NCBI RefSeq assembly: GCF_004136015.1
Contig: NZ_CP024866.1
Span: forward strand, 971,727 to 1,035,726
Source of the DNA: Pseudomonas sp. ACM7
Lineage (GTDB): Bacteria; Pseudomonadota; Gammaproteobacteria; Pseudomonadales; Pseudomonadaceae
Direction of reading: 5' to 3'
Length of the DNA: 64,000 nucleotides
Shown here: positions 48,239 through 57,029 of the stretch, one piece after another
Position numbering within the stretch: the stretch's first letter is position 1
How the letters are laid out: each line of letters opens with the position of its first letter
Translations under genes and position numbers: made by a program
Notes under the pieces: generated by a model
What the model was told of the DNA's origin: nothing
Databases searched by the model: none
The model's input: only the letters and a program-made list of their open reading frames with translations

Positions 48239-48682
48239 TCACTGACCGAGGGTCAGGACCTTCTGCATCATGGTTTTGGCGGTGTTCATCATTTCGGCGT
48301 TGGTCTGAAACGAACGGCTCGCGGAAATCATGTCAGCCATTTCTTCCACCACGTTGACGTTCGGGTAGTAGACGTAGCCCTTGGCGTCGGCCGCCGGATG
48401 GTTCGGCTCGTAGCGCGCTTCAAGGTTGCTTTGGTCCTCGACCACGCCCAGCACTTGCACGCCTTGACCGGCGGCGTCCTGGTTCTGAAACAGCGAGTCA
48501 CTGCCGCCGCTCTGGCCACCCTGGAACATGGTGGCGAATACCGGGTGCCGTGCACGGTAGGTCTGGTCGATGCTCGACGAGACCGTCTCGGCGTTGGCGA
48601 TGTTACTGGCGACGGTGTTCAAGCGAGTGGTCTGGGCACTCATGCCGCTACCGGCAATGTTGAAAACGCTGGCTAGAGACAT
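48239..48682 (-). CDS. flgC: Flagellar proximal rod protein FlgC
   Basis: The 147-residue protein starts MSLASVFNIAGSGMSAQTTR, has the rod motif NTVASNIANAETVSS and ends with MISASRSFQTNAEMMNTAKT, both standard for FlgC. Three bases separate it from flgB. FlgC is part of the periplasmic rod. Confidence 0.97.
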   Translation of the reverse strand: MSLASVFNIAGSGMSAQTTRLNTVASNIANAETVSSSIDQTYRARHPVFATMFQGGQSGGSDSLFQNQDAAGQGVQVLGVVEDQSNLEARYEPNHPAADAKGYVYYPNVNVVEEMADMISASRSFQTNAEMMNTAKTMMQKVLTLGQ

Positions 48683-48685
48683 GAC

Positions 48686-49093
48686 TTACTCTCCACGAAG
48701 GGCTGACACCAGCCCTTTGAATTTGCTGTTGAGCAGGGTGAAGCTGGCCTGAAAGTTGACCGCGTTTTCCGCGTAGTTCGACTGTTCCAGCTGGGCGTCC
48801 ACGGTGTTCTGGTCGATCGACGGTTGCATCGGCGTGCGATACAGCAGCGATTCGTCGCCATTGCCCAGGCCTTCGGCTTCGATATGACGGCTGTTGGTCA
48901 TGTTCAAGGCGAAAGATCCGCTCTTGGTCTTCTCGTTCTGTGCGGCGAGCACTTTCGAGAAGTCCAGGTCCCGAGCCTTGTAGTTCGGGGTGTCGGCGTT
49001 GGCGATGTTGTTGGCCAGGACTTCGGCACGCTGAGCGCGGAAGCCCAGGGCTTGTTCGTGGATACCGAGCGCTTTATCGAAGCTGATGCTCAT
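48686..49093 (-). CDS. flgB: Flagellar proximal rod protein FlgB
   Basis: The 135-residue protein from the ATG at 49093 (MSISFDKALGIHEQALGFRA) has the motif LANNIANADTPNYKARDLDF and the C-terminal NAVNFQASFTLLNSKFKGLV. It leads flgBCDE behind an RpoN promoter at 49137-49152. An upstream frame extension into the promoter is rejected. Confidence 0.96.
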   Translation of the reverse strand: MSISFDKALGIHEQALGFRAQRAEVLANNIANADTPNYKARDLDFSKVLAAQNEKTKSGSFALNMTNSRHIEAEGLGNGDESLLYRTPMQPSIDQNTVDAQLEQSNYAENAVNFQASFTLLNSKFKGLVSALRGE

Positions 49094-49136
49094 GTCGGAA
49101 ACCTTCGGGTGACCTGATTTTTCGTAACATGGACAT

Positions 49137-49152
49137 AGCAAGCGTCGTGCCA
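49137..49152 (-). promoter_or_regulatory. RpoN promoter of flgBCDE
   Basis: The minus strand reads TGGCACGACGCTTGCT, a full match to TGGCACG-N4-TTGCT with GG-N10-GC spacing. It lies 44 bases upstream of the flgB ATG. Sigma-54 with FleQ drives such class II flagellar operons in Pseudomonas. Confidence 0.9.
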
Positions 49153-49275
49153 ATTAAAAAAAGGCCGTAAACCGGGGCTTTGCGGGCAGTGGCAACGTGG
49201 CAATGCCAGAAAAGCGGCAACCGATTTCCGCCGCCTGCCGCTTTTCTGCCGCTTTCCTGGATTGCACCCGCCCCC

Positions 49276-49360
49276 TGTAGGAGCTGCCGAAGGCTGCGAT
49301 CTTTTGATCTTGATCGTAAAAAACAAGATCAAAAGATCGCAGCCTTCGGCAGCTCCTACG
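49276..49360. repeat. Perfect 36-bp palindrome, GTAGGAGCTG type
   Basis: Bases 49277-49312 (starting GTAGGAGCTGCCGAAGGCTG) are the exact complement of 49324-49359 with an 11-base loop. It is one of the GTAGGAGCTG/GATCTTTTGATC family in this window, and sits in the gap between cheR and flgB. This gap (49094-49433) also holds the flgB promoter and the cheVR terminator. Confidence 0.95.
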
Positions 49361-49380
49361 TGATGCAAAGCGGCAGGCAT

Positions 49381-49418
49381 AAAAAAAGGGAGCCCTTAAG
49401 GGACTCCCGTTTTTTTTG
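49381..49418 (-). terminator. Terminator of the cheV-cheR unit
   Basis: GGGAG(C/T)CC-type arms (GGGAGCCC ... GGGACTCCC) are flanked by seven A at left and eight T at right, so the hairpin can act in both directions. On the minus strand it lies 16 bases past the cheR stop. Confidence 0.9.
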
Positions 49419-49433
49419 CCTGCCGCTTTTGCA

Positions 49434-50261
49434 TCACTTCGCCTGGTAAATGATCCCCGGGCTGCATTGGACCATCTGGTAATGATCCGGCAAACCGTTC
49501 AGCGCCTCGGAAGCACCGAGGAACAGATAACCGCCTGGCTTCAACGTGCTGTGAATGCGCAACAGGATGTCCTTCTTCACCTCGGCGGAGAAGTAGATCA
49601 GCACGTTGCGGCAGAACACGATGTCGAACTTGCCGAGGCTCGCGTAGCTGTCCAGCAGGTTGAACGAGCGAAACTCCACCCGGCTCTTGATCGGTGCCTT
49701 GATTGCCCAGCGCCCCGGCCCTTTCGGGTCGAAATAACGTTGAAGGCGCTCGGGCGACAGGCCACGGCCGATGGCCAGGCTGTCGTACTCGCCGGTCTTG
49801 CAGTTGGTCAGCATGGTGCCGGACAGGTCGGTGGCAACGATCTGCACGCCCATCTTCAACTGGCCCATGTTCACGCGCTCGAACTCATCGATCGACATCG
49901 ACAGCGAATACGGTTCCTGACCCGACGAACAGGCCGCCGACCAGATCCGCAGACGCTGGCCGGGGGCGGCCTTGATCGCTGCGGGCAGCACCTTGTTCTT
50001 CAAGACTTCAAACGGATAGGTGTCACGAAACCACAAGGTTTCGTTGGTGGTCATGGCATCCACCACCATCTCGCGCAAACCGCTGCGCGGCTGGGTCTGG
50101 ATGCGCTGGACCAGCTCACCCAGGGACTTGATGGCTTGCTGTTCCATCAGTTTGTTGAGACGGCTCGAGACCAGGTACTGCTTGTTTTCACCGAGCAAAA
50201 TGCCACAGGCTTTTTCCAGGAAGACCCGGAACTGTTCGAAATCCAAATTACCCGTAGACAA
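49434..50261 (-). CDS. cheR: Chemotaxis protein methyltransferase CheR
   Basis: The 275-residue protein starts at a TTG (50261), with AGAGG eight bases upstream. It has the N-terminal CheR helical domain (FEQFRVFLEKACGILLGENK) and the SAM-binding domain RIWSAACSSGQEPYSLSM, VATDLSGTMLTNCKTG and FDIVFCRNVLIYFS. CheR methylates glutamates of chemoreceptors for adaptation. It follows cheV after 46 bases and lies between flgB and cheV as in P. fluorescens flagellar clusters. Confidence 0.95.
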   Translation of the reverse strand: MSTGNLDFEQFRVFLEKACGILLGENKQYLVSSRLNKLMEQQAIKSLGELVQRIQTQPRSGLREMVVDAMTTNETLWFRDTYPFEVLKNKVLPAAIKAAPGQRLRIWSAACSSGQEPYSLSMSIDEFERVNMGQLKMGVQIVATDLSGTMLTNCKTGEYDSLAIGRGLSPERLQRYFDPKGPGRWAIKAPIKSRVEFRSFNLLDSYASLGKFDIVFCRNVLIYFSAEVKKDILLRIHSTLKPGGYLFLGASEALNGLPDHYQMVQCSPGIIYQAK

Positions 50262-50307
50262 AGATACCGCCTCTTAAATCGTGTTAACCGCCAGGGGCAG
50301 AAGGCCC

Positions 50308-51240
50308 CTAGCTGATGTCTGCTGCTTTGATCCGGTTGACTACCCGGGATGCCAGGTCATCAGGACGGAATTTGGCAAGGAAGTCATCGGCACCGACCTT
50401 CTTGACCATCGCCTGATTGAATACACCCGACAACGAAGTATGCAGGATGATGTGAAGCTTTTGCATGCGAGGGTCGCTGCGGATCTCGGCCGTGAGGGTG
50501 TACCCGTCCATCTCCGGCATCTCGATGTCGGAAATCATCATCAGGAACTCTTCCTCCGGCTTCTTGCCCTCGTCGACCAGTTTGCGCAAGTAGTCCAGCG
50601 CTTGCCGACCGTCGTTCAACGCCACCACTTCGACACCGACCGTCTGCAGGCAACGGGTCACCTGCTTGCGCGCGACCGACGAGTCATCGACCGTCAGTAC
50701 TCGCAAAGAGAGCGCCTTGTGCTGGGTTTCGACATCCACCACGCCGACGGAAATCGCTTCCGGTGTCGGCGCCACTTCTGCCAGCACTTTCTCGACGTCG
50801 ATGATTTCGACTAACTGATTGTCGACCCGAGTCACAGCCGTCAGGTAATGATCGCGTCCCGTGCCCTTGGGGGGCGGATGAATCTCCTCCCAATTCATGT
50901 TGACGATGCGTTCCACCGACCGCACCAGGAAACCCTGGGTCTTGGTGTTGTACTCCGTGATGATCACGAAGGGATTGCTTTGATCTTTCAGCGCACCGGA
51001 ACCGGTCGCCATCGCCAGATCAAGGATCGGAATGGTCGCCCCCCGGATATTTGCCACACCGCACACGACAGGACTGGACTTGGGCATCAGAGTCAGTTTG
51101 GGGCATTGCAGCACCTCCCGAACCTTGAACACGTTGATCCCATACAGCTGCTGCCCGTCGAGACGGAACAACAACAGCTCAAGGCGATTCTGCCCTACCA
51201 GTTGCGTGCGCTGGTTTACCGCATCCATTACACCAGCCAT
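50308..51240 (-). CDS. cheV: Chemotaxis coupling protein CheV
   Basis: From the ATG at 51240 (AGGAG eight bases before) the protein has 310 residues: a CheW-like domain (QLYGINVFKVREVLQCPKLT, VVCGVANIRGATIPILDLA) and a C-terminal receiver (VLTVDDSSVARKQV, MMISDIEMPEMDGYTL, FLAKFRPDDL). CheV couples receptors to CheA and adapts by phosphorylation. It diverges from flgA, with 82 bases between starts, and forms a unit with cheR. Confidence 0.96.
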   Translation of the reverse strand: MAGVMDAVNQRTQLVGQNRLELLLFRLDGQQLYGINVFKVREVLQCPKLTLMPKSSPVVCGVANIRGATIPILDLAMATGSGALKDQSNPFVIITEYNTKTQGFLVRSVERIVNMNWEEIHPPPKGTGRDHYLTAVTRVDNQLVEIIDVEKVLAEVAPTPEAISVGVVDVETQHKALSLRVLTVDDSSVARKQVTRCLQTVGVEVVALNDGRQALDYLRKLVDEGKKPEEEFLMMISDIEMPEMDGYTLTAEIRSDPRMQKLHIILHTSLSGVFNQAMVKKVGADDFLAKFRPDDLASRVVNRIKAADIS

Positions 51241-51295
51241 GCACAGACTCCTACACCAACGCTTAAGTGTGTTGCGACGTGCATTCTTCACTAAA

Positions 51296-51311
51296 CGGCA
51301 CGGCGCTTGCT
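51296..51311 (+). promoter_or_regulatory. RpoN promoter immediately upstream of flgA
   Basis: CGGCACGGCGCTTGCT has GG-N10-GC spacing and matches the sigma-54 consensus except for the first base. Its expected transcript start is about base 51321-51323, on top of the flgA start codon. Confidence 0.8.
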
Positions 51312-51322
51312 TTTTAACTCTT

Positions 51323-52084
51323 ATGAACACAGAACCGACATTTTTCCGACGCCTGACATCAAACGCCCGCAAATTGCTTTGCGCGGTGTCGGCCGTCTGC
51401 CTGTTCAACGCTGGCTGCCCTGCCCTTGCTGACGCGGTTACCTTGCCTGACATGCTTATCGGCGTCACTCAGGGCTTTCTTGAATTCACCGTAGAAGACT
51501 ATTTGGCAACCAGTCAAACGGAAGGCCGCTACGAGATCGAGGTCAAGCAGCTCGATCCACGGCTGCGCATGCCCATGTGTGACAAGGAATTGACAGCCAC
51601 GCTTGAGAGTCCGGCAAGGCCGCTGGGGCGGGTGACCGTCAAGGTTGCTTGCGAAGGCACGTCCCCCTGGACCGTGTTCGTACCCGCTCAAGTGCGCCTG
51701 TTTCGCGACATTGTGACCACCACCCGTGCGCTGCGGCGCGCCGGCATCGTCGAGCCTCAGGATGTGACCCTGCGCGAGCGCGACATCAGCCTGATCAATC
51801 AGGGTTACCTGACCTCCGTCGACCAGGCGATAGGGCAGAAACTTACCCGACCAATGGTCGCCGACCAGGTCATGACCCTGGTGCACATGGAACAGGCAGA
51901 AGTCATCAGCAAGGGCGACCAGGTGGTGATTACCGCCCGCAGTGGAACGCTCAGCGTGCGCATGCCGGGTGAAGCGCTGTCCAACGGCGGCTTGCGCGAA
52001 CAGATTCGGGTGAAAAACCTCAACTCCCAGCGGGTCATCAAGGCGCAAGTCACCGCGCCCGGCCAGGTGGAAGTGGCCATGTAG
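51323..52084 (+). CDS. flgA: Flagellar P-ring assembly chaperone FlgA
   Basis: From the ATG at 51323 the protein is 253 residues with a signal peptide ending near PALA. The periplasmic part has the SAF/FlgA domains: KVACEGTSPWTVFVPAQVRL, VEPQDVTLRERDISLINQGY, IGQKLTRPMVADQVM and ISKGDQVVITARSGTLSVRM. FlgA helps FlgI form the P-ring. Longer in-frame ORFs begin inside cheV and are rejected. An RpoN promoter ends 12 bases before the ATG, which leaves almost no leader. Confidence 0.94.
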   Translation: MNTEPTFFRRLTSNARKLLCAVSAVCLFNAGCPALADAVTLPDMLIGVTQGFLEFTVEDYLATSQTEGRYEIEVKQLDPRLRMPMCDKELTATLESPARPLGRVTVKVACEGTSPWTVFVPAQVRLFRDIVTTTRALRRAGIVEPQDVTLRERDISLINQGYLTSVDQAIGQKLTRPMVADQVMTLVHMEQAEVISKGDQVVITARSGTLSVRMPGEALSNGGLREQIRVKNLNSQRVIKAQVTAPGQVEVAM

Positions 52085-52187
52085 AACTCTCTGCTTGTGA
52101 AGATGTGGCGCGCCACTCGACTGTTCCCTAGACTGTGCCCTATGCAGGGCAAGCGCTGACGCGCGCAAGCTCATTGATAATTGGGCC

Positions 52188-52214
52188 TAAAGTTTTTCCG
52201 GGTATGGCCGAAAA
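52188..52214 (+). promoter_or_regulatory. FliA (sigma-28) promoter of flgMN
   Basis: TAAAGTTT, an 11-base spacer and GCCGAAAA give a near-perfect match to the sigma-28 consensus TAAAGTTT-N11-GCCGATAA. It is 37 bases upstream of the flgM ATG. FliA control of flgM closes the anti-sigma feedback loop. Confidence 0.9.
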
Positions 52215-52250
52215 CATGGCAAGCGTCCAAATACCCAGAGGTTTTTTGTC

Positions 52251-52577
52251 ATGGTCATCGATTTCAGCCGTTTAAACAGTTCCTCGTCACTTACCGGTAG
52301 TACACGTACCAGCGCAGCGAAGGAAACCGCCGAAGCCGGCAAATCCGCGCCGCTGAATACCCCGGCCGAACAGGCCAGTACCGTCAAAAGCGGGGAATCG
52401 GTACATCTCAGCAATGAGGCTCAACAGTTGCAGAAGGTCACTGACAAGCTGCGCGATCAGCCTGCCGTCGACAACGCCCGCGTGGCCGAGTTGAAAGCAG
52501 CGATTGCCGATGGCAGCTACAAAGTCGACAGCAACCGTGTAGCCAGCAAACTGCTCAACTTCGAAGCCCAGCGCTAG
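52251..52577 (+). CDS. flgM: Anti-sigma-28 factor FlgM
   Basis: The 108-residue protein starts [20 protein letters not shown], has a disordered serine/threonine-rich N-terminus and the C-terminal FlgM domain ([40 protein letters not shown]). FlgM binds FliA until it is exported through the finished hook. It is transcribed from a FliA promoter and followed by flgN. Confidence 0.96.
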   Translation: MVIDFSRLNSSSSLTGSTRTSAAKETAEAGKSAPLNTPAEQASTVKSGESVHLSNEAQQLQKVTDKLRDQPAVDNARVAELKAAIADGSYKVDSNRVASKLLNFEAQR

Positions 52578-52625
52578 GCCAAGGCCTGCGCCAGGCTTTT
52601 GGACGCTTAAAACCCAAGGCCAGCC

Positions 52626-53093
52626 ATGCACGACACTAATTTACTGCAACTGATCACCGACGATTTCGCTCCAGCACAGCACTTGCTGGAGTTACTGCAA
52701 ACCGAGTCCCTCGCCTTGCATGGTCGCGACATGCCACTGCTCGAAGAGATTCTGGCGCAGAAACAGGCATTGATCATTTTGCTCGATCAGCATGGCCGCA
52801 AGCGCAGTGAAATCCTCGCCAGCCTCAACCTGCCGACCAACCGCAACGGCCTGGAGCAACTTGCCAGCCATTCGAGCATTGGCGATCAGCTGTTGGAACA
52901 AAGCGATGTATTGACCGATCTTCTGGCTCAGTGCCAGGCGGCCAACGTCAAGAATGGCCAGTCGATCCTGGTGCAACAGGCCGCGACGGCCAATCAGCTG
53001 AAAATCCTCAACGGCGGCGAGCCGCCAACGCTCTACGATGCGCGCGGATCAACCTCCATGCTTGCGAAGCCGCGCCCGCTCAGTCAGGCTTGA
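52626..53093 (+). CDS. flgN: Flagellar export chaperone FlgN
   Basis: The 155-residue, mainly helical protein begins MHDTNLLQLITDDFAPAQHL, with leucine-rich heptads and QALIILLDQHGRKRSEIL, typical of FlgN. FlgN escorts the hook-filament junction proteins FlgK and FlgL. It lies 48 bases after flgM and is probably co-transcribed from the FliA promoter. Confidence 0.93.
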   Translation: MHDTNLLQLITDDFAPAQHLLELLQTESLALHGRDMPLLEEILAQKQALIILLDQHGRKRSEILASLNLPTNRNGLEQLASHSSIGDQLLEQSDVLTDLLAQCQAANVKNGQSILVQQAATANQLKILNGGEPPTLYDARGSTSMLAKPRPLSQA

Positions 53094-53185
53094 TTCTGCT
53101 GAAAAGCGCGCACTATCAAGACGCGCAACATGCTGGCAATATGCCGGCCAGTCGTAGTCATATTTTGTCTGGAGATTGATGAACC

Positions 53186-53932
53186 GTGTTCAATGCCTTA
53201 AGCGCGGAAGATGCTCCGCAGCCACCCAAGGTGCTCACCACGCCGTTGGAGATCTCCGGCAACCTGCGCCAGCTGCAAGACAGCCATGATCCGCTGATCA
53301 TCACGTTCCATGAGCGCAGCCAGCGCTTCCAGAGTTATCTGGTGGACATTGACCGTGACAGCAACATGATTGCCCTGGACGAAATGATTCCCCGCGATGG
53401 TGAACGCTTCCTGCTCGCCGGCGAACCGTTCAAGGTCGAAGGCTTTCACGACGGCGTGCGTATTGCCTGGGAAAGCAACGGCCCGTTGACCATCGACGAA
53501 TCCGGTGGCGGTCGCTGCTACCGTGGCGCCCTGCCCGCCGAGGTGGTTTACCACCAGCGTCGCAATGCATTCCGCGCAGCATTGAAGCTGGCACAACTGG
53601 TCAACGTCGATCTGGGCGGTGAAAAGCTCAAGTCGCCGATCAGCGGCAAGCTATTGGACATCTCAGCCACCGGCTGCAAGTTGCGCTTCGAAGGCGACAT
53701 AACGGACAGCCTGCAACTGGGTCAGGTCTATGACCGCTTCATCGCCGCCCTGCCCTTTGGCAACATGACGGCACCCGTCGAGCTGCGTTACCTGCACTTC
53801 GAAGAAAGGATCTCCATCACCTTCGCCGGCGTACGCTTTCACAACATGAGCGGGCTGGTACAGCGGCAGGTCGAGCGGTTCGTCTATCAGCTTCAGCGTG
53901 AAGCGCGACGCTTCGACAAAGACGACATGTAA
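53186..53932 (+). CDS. flgZ: YcgR/FlgZ c-di-GMP-binding flagellar brake protein
   Basis: The 248-residue protein starts at GTG 53186. It has an N-terminal YcgR domain ([20 protein letters not shown]) and a C-terminal PilZ domain with the c-di-GMP ligands RRNAFR and [11 protein letters not shown] (D/NxSxxG). It slows flagellar rotation when c-di-GMP is high. It closes the flgM-flgN cluster and ends at a strong terminator. An ATG at 53179 is out of frame. Confidence 0.93.
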   Translation: MFNALSAEDAPQPPKVLTTPLEISGNLRQLQDSHDPLIITFHERSQRFQSYLVDIDRDSNMIALDEMIPRDGERFLLAGEPFKVEGFHDGVRIAWESNGPLTIDESGGGRCYRGALPAEVVYHQRRNAFRAALKLAQLVNVDLGGEKLKSPISGKLLDISATGCKLRFEGDITDSLQLGQVYDRFIAALPFGNMTAPVELRYLHFEERISITFAGVRFHNMSGLVQRQVERFVYQLQREARRFDKDDM

Positions 53933-53951
53933 TACGACGCTTCAATAGAAA

Positions 53952-53986
53952 ACGGGCAGTCCCTTGCGGTGACTGCCCGTTTTTTT
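53952..53986 (+). terminator. Terminator after flgZ
   Basis: ACGGGCAGTC and GACTGCCCGT enclose nine bases and are followed by six further T. It lies 20 bases after the flgZ stop. Confidence 0.95.
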
Positions 53987-54004
53987 ATGCGTTGTTTTTA
54001 TGCA

Positions 54005-55375
54005 TTAAGGTCTGGCCTCGGTAAAACTTTGCTCGCGAGCTGCATCAGGGTCTTCGGGCGGCGGATCGGTTTCGGGGTCTGATTCGGGTTCCGGGTCCGG
54101 CTCAGGGTGGATCGGGCTCTGCATCTGGTCTTGCACCACCTGCTCATCGACACGCGGATCAAGGCAAGCGACCAACGGCGAACTCGACATACTGTCCGGC
54201 ATGGCGACGTGATGCAGCGGTGCATCGTCGACCTGATGCAGGTTGGTCACCGCTTTCGGGCGAATCCGCCACACCAGCACCAACGCGAAGAAACTGAAGA
54301 AGGCATAGAGCATGTGGCTACCGAACAGTTTCATCAGCACCCCCGCCACCAGCGGCCCGATACTGGCGCCAACACCGTAGGTCACCAACAGCATCGCTGT
54401 CAGGGACACCCGACGATCACCCTCGACGTGGTCGTTGGAGAACGCCACCGCCAGCGGATACAGGCAGAACATCACCAGCGAACAGCAGAACCCGGTGATA
54501 AACAAAATCTCCAGCGGTACCTGTTGCATGATTGCCAGCGGCAATGCGGTAAGCGCCAGGACCAGCGCAAAACAACGGATCAACAGCGCCCGGTCATAAC
54601 GATCGGACAGCCAGCCCAACGGCCATTGCACCAGCAAGCCCGCAAAAATGCAGCTACCCATGAACAGACCGACCTGCTCCGTGGACAACCCCTGCTGTGA
54701 GGCATACAGCGGTGCCAGACCGTAGAACGAACCAATGATCAGTCCCGCCCCCAGCACCGTGCTCAACGACTGCGGCACGCGCTTGATGAAGAACCGCGGC
54801 TCCATCGGTGCCGGGTGCAACGGTGCCGGGTGAATCCGCCGGGTCAGGGCCACCGGCACCAGACAGAGCGCGAAGCACAAGGCGACCAGCATCAGCAGCT
54901 CAAGACCCAGGCCCGGGTGCATGACCAGAATCAACTGACCCAGCACCAGCCCCAGGTACGAGGCGATCATGTAGCCGCTGAACACCGTTCCGCGCTGCGA
55001 GGCTTCGGCCTGCTCATTGAGCCAGCTTTCGATGACCATGTACTGGCACATCATGCCGAGGCCGACGATGACCCGCAGGAATATCCAGGCAGGCAACCAG
55101 TCCACCAGGCCATGGCCCAGCACCGCCGCGCCGACAATCCCGGCGCAGGCCGAATAGGCGCGAATATGCCCGACCCGGGCAATCAGCCGGTGGCCGATCT
55201 TGCCACCCAGCACCAGGCCGCAATAGTTGGCCGCCATCAACGCACCGACCCACAGGCTGTCGACGTGATCGGCGGCAAGGCGCAAGGCCAGGTAAGTACT
55301 CAACAGGCCAGAGCCGATCAACATCATCAGCGAGGCAAAATAAAGCGCTCGAAAGGGTTTCCAGATTTGGCGCAT
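54005..55375 (-). CDS. MFS transporter with an acidic, proline-rich C-terminal tail
   Basis: The 456-residue protein has about 12 membrane segments in two halves (start MRQIWKPFRALYFASLMMLI), the loop 2-3 motif GGKIGHRLIARVGH and the central GWLSDRYDRALLIR copy of the MFS signature. It resembles the YcaD subgroup. From about residue 380 it leaves the membrane and ends in a tail rich in Pro, Glu and Asp (PEPDPEPESDPETDPPPEDP). The substrate is unknown. It converges on the flgZ terminator. Confidence 0.9.
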   Translation of the reverse strand: MRQIWKPFRALYFASLMMLIGSGLLSTYLALRLAADHVDSLWVGALMAANYCGLVLGGKIGHRLIARVGHIRAYSACAGIVGAAVLGHGLVDWLPAWIFLRVIVGLGMMCQYMVIESWLNEQAEASQRGTVFSGYMIASYLGLVLGQLILVMHPGLGLELLMLVALCFALCLVPVALTRRIHPAPLHPAPMEPRFFIKRVPQSLSTVLGAGLIIGSFYGLAPLYASQQGLSTEQVGLFMGSCIFAGLLVQWPLGWLSDRYDRALLIRCFALVLALTALPLAIMQQVPLEILFITGFCCSLVMFCLYPLAVAFSNDHVEGDRRVSLTAMLLVTYGVGASIGPLVAGVLMKLFGSHMLYAFFSFFALVLVWRIRPKAVTNLHQVDDAPLHHVAMPDSMSSSPLVACLDPRVDEQVVQDQMQSPIHPEPDPEPESDPETDPPPEDPDAAREQSFTEARP

Positions 55376-55446
55376 CGGCGTTCCGAGCGGCTCCTTGCAG
55401 TGAGTTTCAGGCTACCGACAAACGATAGCCTGATGTCGACGGATCG

Positions 55447-56790
55447 TCAGGCCTGGGCCGCTAAAACTCGCCGCTCCCAGGGAGTAATTTCATCAAAGAA
55501 GCTGGTCAACTCCATGGTCTTCGAGGCGATGTAGCCTTCGATGAACTCCTTGCCAAACAGTTCCTTCGCCAATTGGCTACGTTTCAGACGCTCAAGAGCC
55601 GCATGCAAGGTACACGGCAACGAAAGATTGTCCGGCACTTCGAATTCACCCTGGATCGGCTCGCTCGGCTCCAGTTTGTGTTCAATGCCATACAACCCTG
55701 CGGCAAGACTGGCGGCGATCGCCAGGTAAGGATTCGCATCAGCCCCCGGCAAGCGGTTCTCGACCCGACGAGCGGCGGGCGAACTGGCCGGAATGCGCAA
55801 TCCGGCCGCACGGTTGTCGTGGGACCAGCAGGCATTATTCGGCGACGCATACGGATGGCACAAGCGCTGATACGAGTTCACGTTCGGTGCGAACAACGCG
55901 GTGAAATCCGCCATGCCGGCCTGCTGACCCGCGATGAAATGACGGAAGGTCGCGGTCGGCTCACCAGCCTTGTCGCTGAACACGTTACGCCCGCTGCCGA
56001 TCTCGATGATGCTCTGGTGAATATGCATCGAACTGCCCGGCGTGTGCGCCAGCGGCTTGGCCATGCAAACCACGGTCAGGCCATGCTTGAGCGCGACTTC
56101 TTTAAGCAGATGTTTGAACAGGAGTGTCTGGTCGGCCAGCAGCAGTGGGTCGCCGTGCAGTAAGTTGATCTCGAACTGGCTGACGCCCATCTCGTGCATG
56201 AAGGTATCGCGCGGCAAGCCCAGGGCCGCCATGCATGCGTAGACTTCACTGAAGAACGGCCGCAAACCATTATTGGAACTGATACTGAACGCCGAATGAC
56301 CGTCCTCGCGACGACCGTCCAGGCCCAGCGGCGGCTGGAACGGTTGAGTCGGGTCGGTATTGGGTGCGAAGACAAAAAACTCCAGCTCGGTCGCCACCAC
56401 CGGCGCCAGGCCGAGGGCCGCGTAACGCGCGATCACGGCTTTGAGTTGGCCGCGGGTCGACAGAGACGAGCTTTCGCCGGTCAACTCATCCGCATCGCAA
56501 ATGGCCAAGGCGCGCGGCTGCTGGCTCCACGGCAAGCGATGGATCTGTGCCGGGTCGGGCACCAGCGCCAGGTCGCCATCATCGCTGCCGTAAAAACGCG
56601 CTGGCGGGTATCCGCCCATGATGCATTGCAGCAGCACACCCCGCGCCATCTGCAAACGTCGTCCTTCGAGGAAGCCCTCGGCGGTCATTACCTTGCCGCG
56701 GGGTACGCCATTCAAATCCGGCGTAACACATTCGATCTCATCAATGCCCGTCAATCGCTCCGCGAATGAACTATGGCCATCGGTTGTCAT
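55447..56790 (-). CDS. Glutamine synthetase family protein (gamma-glutamylpolyamine synthetase-like)
   Basis: The ATG at 56790 (AAAGGAT upstream) gives 447 residues of the GS fold. Motifs: N-terminal ECVTPDLNGVPRGKV, the ATP/metal EFFVFAP and GVSQFEINLLHGDPLLLADQ, SSMHIHQSI and the NRAAGLRIPASSP loop. The size and subfamily motifs are those of PuuA/PauA-like enzymes that join glutamate to putrescine or related amines, not of housekeeping GlnA. No other polyamine gene is close by. The longer frame upstream lacks support. Confidence 0.88.
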   Translation of the reverse strand: MTTDGHSSFAERLTGIDEIECVTPDLNGVPRGKVMTAEGFLEGRRLQMARGVLLQCIMGGYPPARFYGSDDGDLALVPDPAQIHRLPWSQQPRALAICDADELTGESSSLSTRGQLKAVIARYAALGLAPVVATELEFFVFAPNTDPTQPFQPPLGLDGRREDGHSAFSISSNNGLRPFFSEVYACMAALGLPRDTFMHEMGVSQFEINLLHGDPLLLADQTLLFKHLLKEVALKHGLTVVCMAKPLAHTPGSSMHIHQSIIEIGSGRNVFSDKAGEPTATFRHFIAGQQAGMADFTALFAPNVNSYQRLCHPYASPNNACWSHDNRAAGLRIPASSPAARRVENRLPGADANPYLAIAASLAAGLYGIEHKLEPSEPIQGEFEVPDNLSLPCTLHAALERLKRSQLAKELFGKEFIEGYIASKTMELTSFFDEITPWERRVLAAQA

Positions 56791-56926
56791 GACGCAATCC
56801 TTTGTTGTTGTGCAAGCCGCGAACGGCGACCCGTACAAAATAGGCTCCGCCTGTTCGGAATATCAAGCACCGCACAAAAAGAAAATCATTGGCTGAACAC
56901 CTCTGATTTTCGGCCACCACAATCCG

Positions 56927-57014
56927 GTAGGAGCTGGCGAAGCCTGCGATCTTTTGATCTTGCCTTTAGTTTAGACAGCAACGTCAAAAGATCGCAGGCT
57001 CCGCCAGCTCCTAC
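56927..57014. repeat. Palindromic element, GTAGGAGCTGGCGAAGCCTG type
   Basis: The left arm GTAGGAGCTGGCGAAGCCTG and the right arm ending GGCTCCGCCAGCTCCTAC pair with one or two mismatches around a 25-base loop containing TTTAGTTTAGACAG. It sits between the divergent glutamine-synthetase gene's start and the kinase stop, and is a further member of the family at 49276. Confidence 0.9.
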
Positions 57015-57029
57015 GGGGGGTTGTGCCCG

